DNA of 19,569 nt from CAZEMR01 sp964513465 (GTDB taxonomy: Bacteria > Bacteroidota > Ignavibacteria > Kapaibacteriales > UBA2268), in NCBI GenBank assembly GCA_964513465.1, contig CAZEMR010000056.1:1-19569 (forward strand), written 5' to 3'. Positions within the stretch are counted from its first letter, which is position 1, and each line of letters begins with the position of its first letter. The notes beneath the pieces are model-generated. The model worked only from the letters and a program-made list of their open reading frames with translations, was not told the origin of the DNA and searched no databases. The translations under genes and the position numbers were made by a program. Positions 6,485 through 14,076 of the stretch are shown here, piece after piece.

Positions 6485-7993
6485 TCAGAATGCTTTACCA
6501 GGTAAAAGTCCGCCTAATACAATAAATATCAATGTGATAAGCGCAGCCCCGGCGATATTGATCATTATTCCGGCGCGGGCCATCTCGATAATTCGTAAAC
6601 GCCCCGATCCGAAAACGATTGCATTCGGAGGCGTCGCCACCGGCAGCATGAAAGCGCATGAAGCCGATAAAGTGGCCGGCACCATCAGCGTCAGCGGATT
6701 GATCCCCGTTGCCTGGCTAACCGATGCGAGTATGGGCAGAATCGTCTGCGTAATTGCGGTGTTCGAGGTCAGCTCGGTGAGGAATGTAATCCCGATGCAA
6801 TTCAGAAAAATTAGCAGCCATTCTGGATAATCGGCAATTCCGCGGAATGCGCCGCCGACTACGGCATCGAGCCCGGAGCTTTGGAAGCCCTCGGCCAGCG
6901 CGAATCCGCCGCCGAATAGTATAATTATATGCCAGGGAATTTTCGAAAATGCGCTCTCGTCGAGCAATCGGCCGCGCCCCGATCCGATATTTCTGGCCGG
7001 TATGAGAAACAGCGCAAATGCCACGACTATCGCGATTGTACCGTCGCCGATCATCTCTCCGGATGGCAGAGCCGACGCCCAGCCAGGGATTGAAGCAAAT
7101 CCGAGATTAATTTCCTTGCGGAATATCCACAACGCAGATGCGATCACAACAGCCATAGCAGACGCCTTTTCCTCGGATTTCATTGCGCCGAGCGATTGAT
7201 ATTCCTTACGAATCAATGATTTATCCAGCTTGAACAGGTCACCCGATTGCCTGAAAAGTATTTTCGTCAGGAACAGCCACACCATCGCAAGCACAGCGAT
7301 CGATACCGGTACTCCGAATGCCATCCACCCAGCGAATGTGATCTCCGGAACGCCGGGAAATGCATCGTGATAAACATGCCGGAACACAAGATTCGGCGGA
7401 GTGCCTACATAGGTTGCCAGCCCTCCTGCCGAGGCCGAATAAGCAATCGCAAGCATCAGCGCGACAGAGAAATTGTGCGATTCAGCACTCCCGGCGCTCT
7501 CCTCCATTTTGATGATGACCGATAGCCCGATCGGCAACAGCATTATCGCGGTTGCGGTATTTGATATAAACATCGAAAGCGACGCCGATGCGAGCATAAA
7601 TCCGAGGATTATCCTGTTCGGGCCGGCGCCCACACCGCGAATAATCATAAGGGCAATGCGCTTATGCAGATTGCTGCGCTGCATTGCGATAGCTATCAGA
7701 AATCCACCAAAAAAAAGGAATATCGTGTCATTGAAGTATTCGCCGGCTGTTGCTCCGCTGTCGAGAATGCCCAGCAATGGGAATAACACGAGCGGCAAAA
7801 GCGATGTCACGGCTATCGGCACGGCCTCGGTGATCCACCAGACGGCCATCAGCGCGGCGACTGCGGCCATGGCGACGGCTTTCGGTTCGGCGAAACCGCC
7901 GAATATATATATACCGAAAAATACGGTCAGTCCCAGCGCCATTCCTGCGGCGGGCAAAATTCTTCCAGAATTATTTCTCGGAATATTCTCCAA
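6485..7993 (-). CDS. SLC13/DASS-family sodium:dicarboxylate (or sulfate) symporter
   Basis: This polytopic inner-membrane transporter of about 500 residues resembles bacterial divalent anion:Na+ symporters such as VcINDY, which import C4-dicarboxylates. The duplicated SNT signature is present twice (FISNTATAIMLLP, SNT 144-146; ELTSNTAITQTILP, SNT 410-412), each followed later by a TPPN motif (GTPPNLVF near 197-204; ATPPNAIVF near 453-461). This is the inverted-repeat pattern of the family. Substrate is inferred, not shown. The ORF starts with a TTG (7993) one base after the stop of the dehydratase gene; an ATG at codon 18 is the alternative, but it would begin inside the first membrane helix region. 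The tight spacing suggests translational coupling. Confidence 0.9.
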   Translation of the reverse strand: MENIPRNNSGRILPAAGMALGLTVFFGIYIFGGFAEPKAVAMAAVAALMAVWWITEAVPIAVTSLLPLVLFPLLGILDSGATAGEYFNDTIFLFFGGFLIAIAMQRSNLHKRIALMIIRGVGAGPNRIILGFMLASASLSMFISNTATAIMLLPIGLSVIIKMEESAGSAESHNFSVALMLAIAYSASAGGLATYVGTPPNLVFRHVYHDAFPGVPEITFAGWMAFGVPVSIAVLAMVWLFLTKILFRQSGDLFKLDKSLIRKEYQSLGAMKSEEKASAMAVVIASALWIFRKEINLGFASIPGWASALPSGEMIGDGTIAIVVAFALFLIPARNIGSGRGRLLDESAFSKIPWHIIILFGGGFALAEGFQSSGLDAVVGGAFRGIADYPEWLLIFLNCIGITFLTELTSNTAITQTILPILASVSQATGINPLTLMVPATLSASCAFMLPVATPPNAIVFGSGRLRIIEMARAGIMINIAGAALITLIFIVLGGLLPGKAF

Positions 7994-7994
7994 A

Positions 7995-8948
7995 TCAGCT
8001 TAATATATTTGATAATTTATGCAAATCGATATTCCCGCCGGAAAGGATTACTCCGACTTTTTTGCCTGCGAATCTTTCTTTATTTTCCAGAATTGCGGCA
8101 TATCCCACTGCTGCTGAAGGCTCGATTACGATCTTCATACGTTCGCAGATAAGCCTCAGCGATTCCTTGATGCTATCCTCAGATACGGTGATAATGTCAT
8201 CGACTTTATCGCGAATAATCTCGAAAGTCCGCCCGCTGAGCGAAGTCAGCAGCCCGTCGCAGATGGTATCCGGATCGACCGACGGCACCCATTCTCCGCT
8301 TTTGAACGAACGGTAAGCATCGTCGGCTCCTGCGGGTTCGGCAGCGATGATTTCGATATCCGGCTTAATTGCGCGGGCGGCAATAGAGGTGCCGCTAAGC
8401 AGCCCTCCCCCGCCGACGGGGGTGATGATGACGTCCAGATATAAGTAATCTTCGAGCAGTTCCCTTGCCGCGGTGCCCTGCCCTGCGATAACATTATAAT
8501 TATCATATGGGTGAATAAACGTCGCGCCGGTATCGCTGACGACCTCCTCGAGTGTCGTCTCGCGGGCTTCGAGCGTAGGGCGGCAATAAACTATATTCGC
8601 GCCGTATCCCGCAACAGCCTTCTTTTTGATAGAAGGCGAAGTCTCGGGCATTACGATGGTGGCCCGGGTGCCGCGCAGCAATGCCGCCAGCGCAAGGGCC
8701 TGGGCGTGGTTGCCCGAGGAATGCGTGGCGACTCCGCGTGATGCTTCATCCGGACCGAGCGAAAACACGGAGTTGACCGCTCCACGGAATTTGAATGCGC
8801 CCACTTTCTGAAAATTTTCGCATTTGAAAAAAACATCTGCGCCTGACATGAAATTCAGCGTTCGGGAATTTAGTACCGGCGTGCGGTGTATGTATTCGCG
8901 GATTCGCTTATGCGCAGCAATTATATCCTGATAATCGGGTATCTCCAT
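7995..8948 (-). CDS. PLP-dependent threonine/serine dehydratase or serine racemase
   Basis: This fold-type II PLP enzyme of 317 residues would deaminate L-threonine or L-serine to a 2-oxo acid and ammonia; some close relatives are serine racemases or 3-hydroxyaspartate ammonia-lyases. The lysine that binds PLP is Lys53 in GAFKFRGA, the SSGNHAQA loop (77-84) contacts substrate, and VGGGGLLSG is the phosphate-binding glycine loop. There is no C-terminal ACT domain, so it is the short, catabolic TdcB-like type and not the feedback-regulated IlvA. Its ATG overlaps the TAA of the metallophosphatase gene by one base (TAATG). Being in one transcript with murI, serine racemase activity deserves consideration, but sequence alone does not decide it. 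Confidence 0.9.
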   Translation of the reverse strand: MEIPDYQDIIAAHKRIREYIHRTPVLNSRTLNFMSGADVFFKCENFQKVGAFKFRGAVNSVFSLGPDEASRGVATHSSGNHAQALALAALLRGTRATIVMPETSPSIKKKAVAGYGANIVYCRPTLEARETTLEEVVSDTGATFIHPYDNYNVIAGQGTAARELLEDYLYLDVIITPVGGGGLLSGTSIAARAIKPDIEIIAAEPAGADDAYRSFKSGEWVPSVDPDTICDGLLTSLSGRTFEIIRDKVDDIITVSEDSIKESLRLICERMKIVIEPSAAVGYAAILENKERFAGKKVGVILSGGNIDLHKLSNILS

Positions 8949-10048
8949 TATTTTTCCAGAGTTAATGAATCCAAAACATTTCCGTACATATCGTAAACGT
9001 TCATCTCGAGCTTATTGGGCGAAGCATCGACTATTGCATAATTATATTCCTTTGCGGTTTTTACAGTAATGTCGCCCTTTTTGGGGGTATATAGCGGGGC
9101 TCCCGCGCCGGCCACAATCACGTGGTGGATGCCGCCAGTGAAATTCCGCTGATAGAAATGCGAATGCCCGTTGAATATCAGGTCGACCCCCGCGGGCTCG
9201 AATATCTCGGTTGTCATCCGCTGCATACGCTTATTTCCGTCGTGGCCGCCGAAGCAGTATGCCGGAATATGGAACACGACAACTTTCCATTTGCGGTCGG
9301 TATTTCCGAGGTCGGTCTGGGCGAATCTCCACTGCTTCGAGCCGGGAGTCACGCCGTGCTCGGTGGAAAGAATCAGAAAATGCACATCGCCATAATCAAA
9401 CGAATAGAAATATTCCTCGCCCGATTCGGACTTTGGCGCTTCCAGGAATGCACGGGTATTCTGGCGCCAGTCCTCATGATTGCCGATTGCGTTATAAAAT
9501 GGCGCACTGGCGGCAAGCCGAAGCTGATTTTCGACAAAGAACTCGTCCTTCCAGCTCGAATACTGATGATTCATACACAGATCGCCGGTATAGACCGACA
9601 TCCGGGGCTGGCGCTTAAGCGCTTCGCCGGCGATAACGTTGTGGATCTTCGGGAAGCTGCGGCTGTCGCCCATCGCCAGAAAACGGAAGCTCTCGCCAGG
9701 CCGCGCTGCCGTATAAAATTCGAATATTTCGGTTGTGTCTTTTTTATAAATCGCGCGGTACTGGTATTTCGCATTGGTATCCAGCGCCACGAGTTTAATG
9801 CGGTGGACGTATGATTCCCCGCGCTTCTGCTCGGCGATGCGAGTACTGGTGGTCTGGGCAATAACCCAGAATTCATCGCCAGCGAAGCGGTATTGCACAA
9901 AAATCGGCGCGGTGGATTCGCTCTCTACCATAATAACTGCCGAGGTCATATCGACCGCCTGAATGTATGGCTGCATCAGCATCTGAGCGAAAACCGTGGT
10001 ATTTATTAATAGAAAGCAGGCAAAAATAATCGCAAAATATTTCTTCAT
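8948..10048 (-). CDS. Secreted purple-acid-phosphatase-like metallophosphoesterase
   Basis: A Sec signal peptide (about residues 1-22, ending VFAQ) exports this 366-residue protein. Residues 27-114 look like the fibronectin-type N-terminal domain of purple acid phosphatases. The calcineurin-type metal site follows: GDSR (Asp128), GDL (Asp156), GNHE (Asn190-His191), FH (His260) and GHSH (His295, His297), so all usual metal ligands are present. It should hydrolyse phosphomonoesters or diesters in the periplasm or outside the cell. The family's iron-binding tyrosine after the second aspartate is not obvious, so I would not insist on a true di-iron purple enzyme. A modest ribosome site (AGGAT) precedes ATG 10048. 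It is first in the minus-strand block that ends with murI. Confidence 0.92.
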   Translation of the reverse strand: MKKYFAIIFACFLLINTTVFAQMLMQPYIQAVDMTSAVIMVESESTAPIFVQYRFAGDEFWVIAQTTSTRIAEQKRGESYVHRIKLVALDTNAKYQYRAIYKKDTTEIFEFYTAARPGESFRFLAMGDSRSFPKIHNVIAGEALKRQPRMSVYTGDLCMNHQYSSWKDEFFVENQLRLAASAPFYNAIGNHEDWRQNTRAFLEAPKSESGEEYFYSFDYGDVHFLILSTEHGVTPGSKQWRFAQTDLGNTDRKWKVVVFHIPAYCFGGHDGNKRMQRMTTEIFEPAGVDLIFNGHSHFYQRNFTGGIHHVIVAGAGAPLYTPKKGDITVKTAKEYNYAIVDASPNKLEMNVYDMYGNVLDSLTLEK

Positions 10049-10244
10049 AATCTATCCTGGATGAATTGTTAAAATAATTATTCAAAATGCGTAATTTTTC
10101 GGATAATTCAAAGATTATGCGCAGCAGTATATATTTAAAGGGATATATGTGTCACACGAAACACGAGAAGAAGATATAGTTACATGATTTATCTTTTATT
10201 ATCTGTAAATTTTTATTAACTTTTGGTTTGTACAAATTCTGGAG

Positions 10245-10271
10245 ATGTCAGATGTTTTCAAATTCTGACAT
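10245..10271. repeat. Inverted repeat, 8-bp arms, 11-nt loop
   Basis: ATGTCAGA (10245-10252) and TCTGACAT (10264-10271) are exact reverse complements. The element covers the start of the possible small ORF at 10252 and could act as an operator or an mRNA hairpin. No poly-T follows on either side, so it is not a terminator. Confidence 0.5.
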
Positions 10272-10335
10272 TGAAGCTCTGATCAAGGAGGAAAATTTAT
10301 TGTTTCATTCAGAGATGAATCCGATACATATTTAA
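10252..10335 (+). CDS. Possible small ORF, 27 codons
   Basis: ATG at 10252 opens 27 codons ending in TAA, with predicted start MFSNSDIEALIKEEN. A GGAG lies 7 bases upstream, a plausible Shine-Dalgarno site. A second perfect AAGGAGG (10285-10291) sits inside the ORF, 8 bases before an in-frame TTG. The gap to the peptidase gene is 44 bp. It could be a leader peptide, a small protein, or the relic of a lost gene. I do not recognise the sequence and have no conservation evidence, so this is a weak call. Confidence 0.2.
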   Translation: MFSNSDIEALIKEENLLFHSEMNPIHI

Positions 10336-10379
10336 AAAGAGAATCCTAATTTCATATTATTAATTTAAAGGTACATGCT

Positions 10380-12050
10380 ATGAAAAATCTGATGTTAATT
10401 TTTGCTCTGGCTTTTGCCATTGTCGCTCTTAATTCTTGTGGAACCGAGGAAAAGAAAGAAGAAATGACTCTCAATCCCGAACTCCAGAAAAAAATCGACG
10501 CATACGCGCCCGTAGAAATCACCGCCGACGTTACAAATCTTTCCGAAAGTCAGAAGAAAGTACTGATGCTGCTGGCCGACGCCGGCAACATAGCTGACGA
10601 AATCTTCTGGGTGCAGACTGCCCCCGACGCTGCCAAAATCCGCGACTCGCTGCGCGCTGCGAACACACCCGAAGCGCTCCAGTATCTGGATTATGTGCTG
10701 ATTAATTACGGCCCTTATGATGTGATTTACGGCAACAAACGCTTCGTCGGCGATGGCCCGGAAGAGCGCCCCGCAGGCGGCAATTTTTATCCCGAGGACA
10801 TGACCAAAGTGGAATTCGAGGCATTCGTCAAAGAGCATCCGGATAAAAAGGACGAATTCGAAAGCCAGTATACGGTGATCCGCCGCGCTGGCGATGAACT
10901 GGTCGCTATCCCCTACCACGAGGCATATGCCAAGGTAGAGCAGCTCTGCGAAAAGCTCGACGCCGCAGCGGAAGTATGCGAAAACGAATCGCTTAAGAAA
11001 TATCTGCAGCTACGCGCAGACGCTATCCGCCGCGACGACTATCTGGCCAGCGATTTAGCATGGATGGAGCTCGAGGGCAACGATATCGACGTCGTTATCG
11101 GCCCGATCGAAAACTACGAGGATGGCCTGTATAATTATAAAACCGCCTACGAATGCATCGTTATGGTCAAGGATCCCGACGCCACAGCCGAGCTGGAATT
11201 ATTCAAAAAGTATATTGCCGATTTCGAAAAAAATCTACCCTATTCGAATAAAAATTATATCCGCAAAAACATCGCAACCGGTGATATTCTCCAAATCGTC
11301 AACGTGACATATTTCGGAGGCGACTGCCAGAAGGGCACAAAAACAATCGCATCCTCGCTGCCGAACGATCCGCGCGTCCACAAAGCCAAAGGCGGCAAAA
11401 AATCCATGTTTAAAAATATGATGGAAGCCAAATTCAACAAGATCGTTGTTCCGATCGCCGGCGTGCTGCTCGACGAAAACCTGGTGCCGCACATCTCCGG
11501 CCGCGCATTCACCAGCTTTGTCACATTGCACGAGATCGCCCACACACTCGGCCGCGGCTATGTTTACGGCAACGACGACATGAGCGTGCGCCGCGCACTC
11601 AAAGAGCGCTATTCGGCAATCGAGGAAACCAAAGCCGACATCGTATCGATGCACACCCACAAGGTAATGCTCGATATGGGCCTCTACGACGAAGCATATA
11701 TCAAAAAAGCTATGAGCACATATCTGGCAGGCCTGTTCCGCTCGATTCGCTTCGGCACCGAACGCGCCCACGGCAAAGCCAATCTGATTCAGCTCAATTA
11801 TCTGATGAAAAATGGCGCAATCTTCAAAAATGAAAAGGGCAAATATTCGATCAATGAAGAGATATTCTTCGACAAAGTTGCCGACCTTGCAAATCTCGTG
11901 CTTACGCTCGAGGCCGAAGGCGATTACGAAAAAGCCGGCCAGGTATTCGACGATTATGCTCAGGAAAGCGAAGAGCTGAAGGCCGACATCCAAAAGCTTT
12001 CGGATATCCCGCGCGACCTGAATACGACCTATGCGCCTAAATATAATTAA
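10380..12050 (+). CDS. M49-like (dipeptidyl-peptidase III type) zinc peptidase, lipoprotein
   Basis: A lipoprotein signal ends in the lipobox LNSC (Cys20), and an acidic/lysine stretch (GTEEKKEE) follows, as in surface-exported lipoproteins of Bacteroidota. The zinc motif is HEIAH (384-388), with the third ligand most likely in EETKAD (Glu415 or Glu416). Classical dipeptidyl peptidase III has HEXXGH; this shorter HEXXH form and the 556-residue length match bacterial M49 members such as the one I recall from Caldithrix abyssi. Earlier segments NFYPEDMTKVEFEAF and ELEGNDIDVVIGPIENYED also fit that group. It should release dipeptides from short peptides, but outside the cytoplasm because it is lipid-anchored. 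AAAGG precedes ATG 10380. ilvE follows 50 bp later without a terminator between. Confidence 0.85.
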   Translation: MKNLMLIFALAFAIVALNSCGTEEKKEEMTLNPELQKKIDAYAPVEITADVTNLSESQKKVLMLLADAGNIADEIFWVQTAPDAAKIRDSLRAANTPEALQYLDYVLINYGPYDVIYGNKRFVGDGPEERPAGGNFYPEDMTKVEFEAFVKEHPDKKDEFESQYTVIRRAGDELVAIPYHEAYAKVEQLCEKLDAAAEVCENESLKKYLQLRADAIRRDDYLASDLAWMELEGNDIDVVIGPIENYEDGLYNYKTAYECIVMVKDPDATAELELFKKYIADFEKNLPYSNKNYIRKNIATGDILQIVNVTYFGGDCQKGTKTIASSLPNDPRVHKAKGGKKSMFKNMMEAKFNKIVVPIAGVLLDENLVPHISGRAFTSFVTLHEIAHTLGRGYVYGNDDMSVRRALKERYSAIEETKADIVSMHTHKVMLDMGLYDEAYIKKAMSTYLAGLFRSIRFGTERAHGKANLIQLNYLMKNGAIFKNEKGKYSINEEIFFDKVADLANLVLTLEAEGDYEKAGQVFDDYAQESEELKADIQKLSDIPRDLNTTYAPKYN

Positions 12051-12100
12051 TACATGGCAATAATGACCCTAATATATATTTTAGAAACGGAGAAATAGTC

Positions 12101-13171
12101 ATGGCAAATTTTAAAATAACGCAAGCGGAAAAAACTCGAATCAACGACATCGATTACGGCAAACTCGGATTTGGTCTGTATTTCTCGGATCACGTTTTTG
12201 AAGCTAATTACCGCGATAATAAATGGCAGGAGCCCGAAATCAAGCCTTATGGGCCGATGCCTGTCGAACCGGGAATGTGCACTCTGCACTACGGCCAGTC
12301 GATATTCGAAGGCCTGAAGGCATTCCCCACAAAGGACGGAGCCAATCTCTTCCGTCCGGAAATGAACGCAAAACGCCTCAATCGCTCGGCCGAGAGGGTT
12401 TGTATCCCGCAGTTCGACGAAGCCCTGCTGGTAGAAGGCATCAAGGAGCTTGTAAAGACCGACAAGAAATTCATCCCGCAGAAACGCGGCGAAGCCCTCT
12501 ATATCAGGCCGGTGGCATACGGATCTTCGAATTTCCTCGGCGTTCATGCATCCTCGGAATATAAGCTGATCGTAATGACCTCGCCCGTTGCATCGTATTA
12601 TAAAGAGGGACTCAATCCCATCCGCATTCTGGTAGAGGACAAATATGTCCGCGCAGTCGAAGGCGGCCTCGGCTCGGCGAAAACCGCAGCCAACTATGCC
12701 GCATCGCTCAAAGCCGGCGAAGAAGCCAAGAAAAAGGGCTATGCCCAGGTGCTTTGGCTCGACGCACTGACCCGCGGAATGATCGACGAAGTCGGCGCGA
12801 TGAATATTATGTTCGTGATCGACGACGAACTCGTCACACCGCCGCTGGATAAGGGAACAATTCTCGCCGGCGTCACCCGCAATTCGGTGCTCCATCTGGC
12901 CCGCGAATGGGGCATGAAAGTATCCGAACGCGAGCTTAAGATCAACGAATTGGTCGACTACGCCCACCAGGGCAAACTGCAGGAAGCATTCGGCACCGGC
13001 ACCGCCGCCGTGATCTCGCCGGTCGGACTTTTCCACTACAAAGGCGAGGATATTATTATAAACGACCAGAAGATCGGCCCGGTGGCGCAGAAATTCTATG
13101 ATACCATCACAGGTATCCAGTATGGCGAGATCGAGGACAAATTCGGCTGGATCACAAAAGTCGAATTCTAA
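12101..13171 (+). CDS. ilvE: Branched-chain amino acid aminotransferase (IlvE)
   Basis: This fold-type IV PLP enzyme exchanges amino groups between leucine, isoleucine or valine and 2-oxoglutarate, the last step of branched-chain amino acid synthesis and the first of their breakdown. The 356-residue length and motifs match the class that includes mitochondrial BCAT: LHYGQSIFEGLKAF, ERVCIPQF, ALYIRPVAYGSSNFLGVH, the PLP lysine Lys194 in GLGSAKTAANYA, DEVGAMNIMFV, and GTGTAAVISPVG. GGAG lies 8 bases before ATG 12101. It is 50 bp after the peptidase gene, possibly in the same transcript, though TATATTTT just upstream (12074-12081) resembles a -7 box. A strong terminator follows. Confidence 0.97.
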   Translation: MANFKITQAEKTRINDIDYGKLGFGLYFSDHVFEANYRDNKWQEPEIKPYGPMPVEPGMCTLHYGQSIFEGLKAFPTKDGANLFRPEMNAKRLNRSAERVCIPQFDEALLVEGIKELVKTDKKFIPQKRGEALYIRPVAYGSSNFLGVHASSEYKLIVMTSPVASYYKEGLNPIRILVEDKYVRAVEGGLGSAKTAANYAASLKAGEEAKKKGYAQVLWLDALTRGMIDEVGAMNIMFVIDDELVTPPLDKGTILAGVTRNSVLHLAREWGMKVSERELKINELVDYAHQGKLQEAFGTGTAAVISPVGLFHYKGEDIIINDQKIGPVAQKFYDTITGIQYGEIEDKFGWITKVEF

Positions 13172-13194
13172 TCGGATTATATAATCAGACTCAC

Positions 13195-13223
13195 AGCCCC
13201 GCCATTTTTGACGGGGCTTTTTT
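13195..13223 (+). terminator. Rho-independent terminator of ilvE
   Basis: AGCCCCG (13195-13201) pairs with CGGGGCT (13212-13218) around a 10-nt loop, and six T residues follow (13218-13223). It begins 24 bp after the ilvE stop. Confidence 0.9.
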
Positions 13224-13224
13224 G

Positions 13225-13232
13225 TATATTTG
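13225..13232 (+). promoter_or_regulatory. Candidate -7 element of the lipoprotein gene
   Basis: TATATTTG matches TAnnTTTG exactly and lies 40 bp before the lipoprotein ATG, immediately after the ilvE terminator. There is no TTTG 19 bases upstream, where the terminator stem sits. Confidence 0.4.
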
Positions 13233-13272
13233 AATCAATATTAATTTTGTGCATAAGAATCAGCGTAACATT

Positions 13273-14076
13273 ATGAAATCAGTTAATACTCTTTTTGCAA
13301 TAATAATCTCTGCTTTTTTGATTAATGCCTGTGATTCCACCACCGAATCTCCGCCGGAAGACGACGCGCTACTCTTCCCGGTTTCGCCCGGAAGCTGGTG
13401 GGCGTATACGGCATGGGAAATATATCCCAATGGCGACTGGATTTCCGGCAGCGAAACCCGCGATTCGCTCTGCATAATTTCAGATTATACATATAACGAC
13501 ACCGCCGGTGCTGTCTTCGGGCATTTCGTCGACGGCGCGATAGCCGACAGTATGATTTTCGCACAGATGGGCGATTATATATTAGAATTGCACGATAATT
13601 TGTTCGATATCGATCTCACCCAACGCGAATGGATGCCGATAATCGATCTGGCCACAACCGATACATATGTGATACGCACTTTCCGCAACAGGAATTATGC
13701 GATAAAATTCGGCGACAGCACGGTTCATGGCTATATGCAGGGGGTATGGAAAGGAGTATATGAACACGACCAGATATTCGAAATCAACGGCCGGAATATA
13801 AATACGCGATATTATTCATTGACATTCGATACCCGGTTTGATTTCGATTTATTGTATAAGACCGATTCCGGTAATGTCGAAAAAGTCTTAATTACGCGCT
13901 ATCGCAAACCTATAATAGGCATATGGCTGGCCGACGGCGTCGGAATAGTCCGCTATCAGCAGAACGGCTTCACTGAGACTTGGCGTCCAGCACGTCCGAA
14001 TCCCGCTTTCGATGGATATACGATCCCGGTAAATGGAAGACTCATGATTCTTGAGAATTATAATATCGGCGGGTGA
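13273..14076 (+). CDS. Lipoprotein of unknown function, 267 aa
   Basis: I do not recognise the mature domain. The N-terminus MKSVNTLFAIIISAFLINAC is a lipoprotein signal with Cys20 as the lipidated residue, followed by a short linker rich in Asp, Glu, Ser and Pro. The rest is rich in aromatic residues and alternating hydrophobics (WWAYTAWEIYP, GVGIVRYQQNG, FTETWRP), suggesting an all-beta fold like other secreted FCB-group lipoproteins. A GTG at 13249 would add eight residues, but the ATG at 13273 gives a proper signal peptide start. It has its own promoter-like box and terminator upstream, so it is probably monocistronic. Its last 19 bases overlap the 3' end of rsmH on the other strand. Confidence 0.8.
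   Translation: MKSVNTLFAIIISAFLINACDSTTESPPEDDALLFPVSPGSWWAYTAWEIYPNGDWISGSETRDSLCIISDYTYNDTAGAVFGHFVDGAIADSMIFAQMGDYILELHDNLFDIDLTQREWMPIIDLATTDTYVIRTFRNRNYAIKFGDSTVHGYMQGVWKGVYEHDQIFEINGRNINTRYYSLTFDTRFDFDLLYKTDSGNVEKVLITRYRKPIIGIWLADGVGIVRYQQNGFTETWRPARPNPAFDGYTIPVNGRLMILENYNIGG

Larger units (their letters stand above)
10049..10379. other. 331-bp divergent intergenic region
   Basis: This AT-rich spacer separates the metallophosphatase (minus) from the M49-like peptidase (plus). It holds an 8-bp perfect inverted repeat, a repeated CAAATTCT (10233-10240 and 10259-10266) and a possible 27-codon ORF. I find no exact TTTG-N19-TAnnTTTG promoter in either direction, although both flanking genes must be expressed from here. 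Confidence 0.6.

Noticed and set aside
9122..9814. 230-codon plus-strand ORF opposite the metallophosphatase
   Set aside because: It is the complement of a gene with all catalytic motifs intact and shows no domain of its own.
11235..11993. 252-codon minus-strand ORF within the peptidase gene
   Set aside because: It is antisense to the zinc-motif region of the M49-like gene, with no start signal or family resemblance; a by-product of codon bias.
12047..13036. 329-codon minus-strand ORF across ilvE
   Set aside because: It lies wholly antisense to an unmistakable ilvE, has no recognisable domain and a composition typical of an antisense shadow (rich in Cys, His, Phe and Arg).
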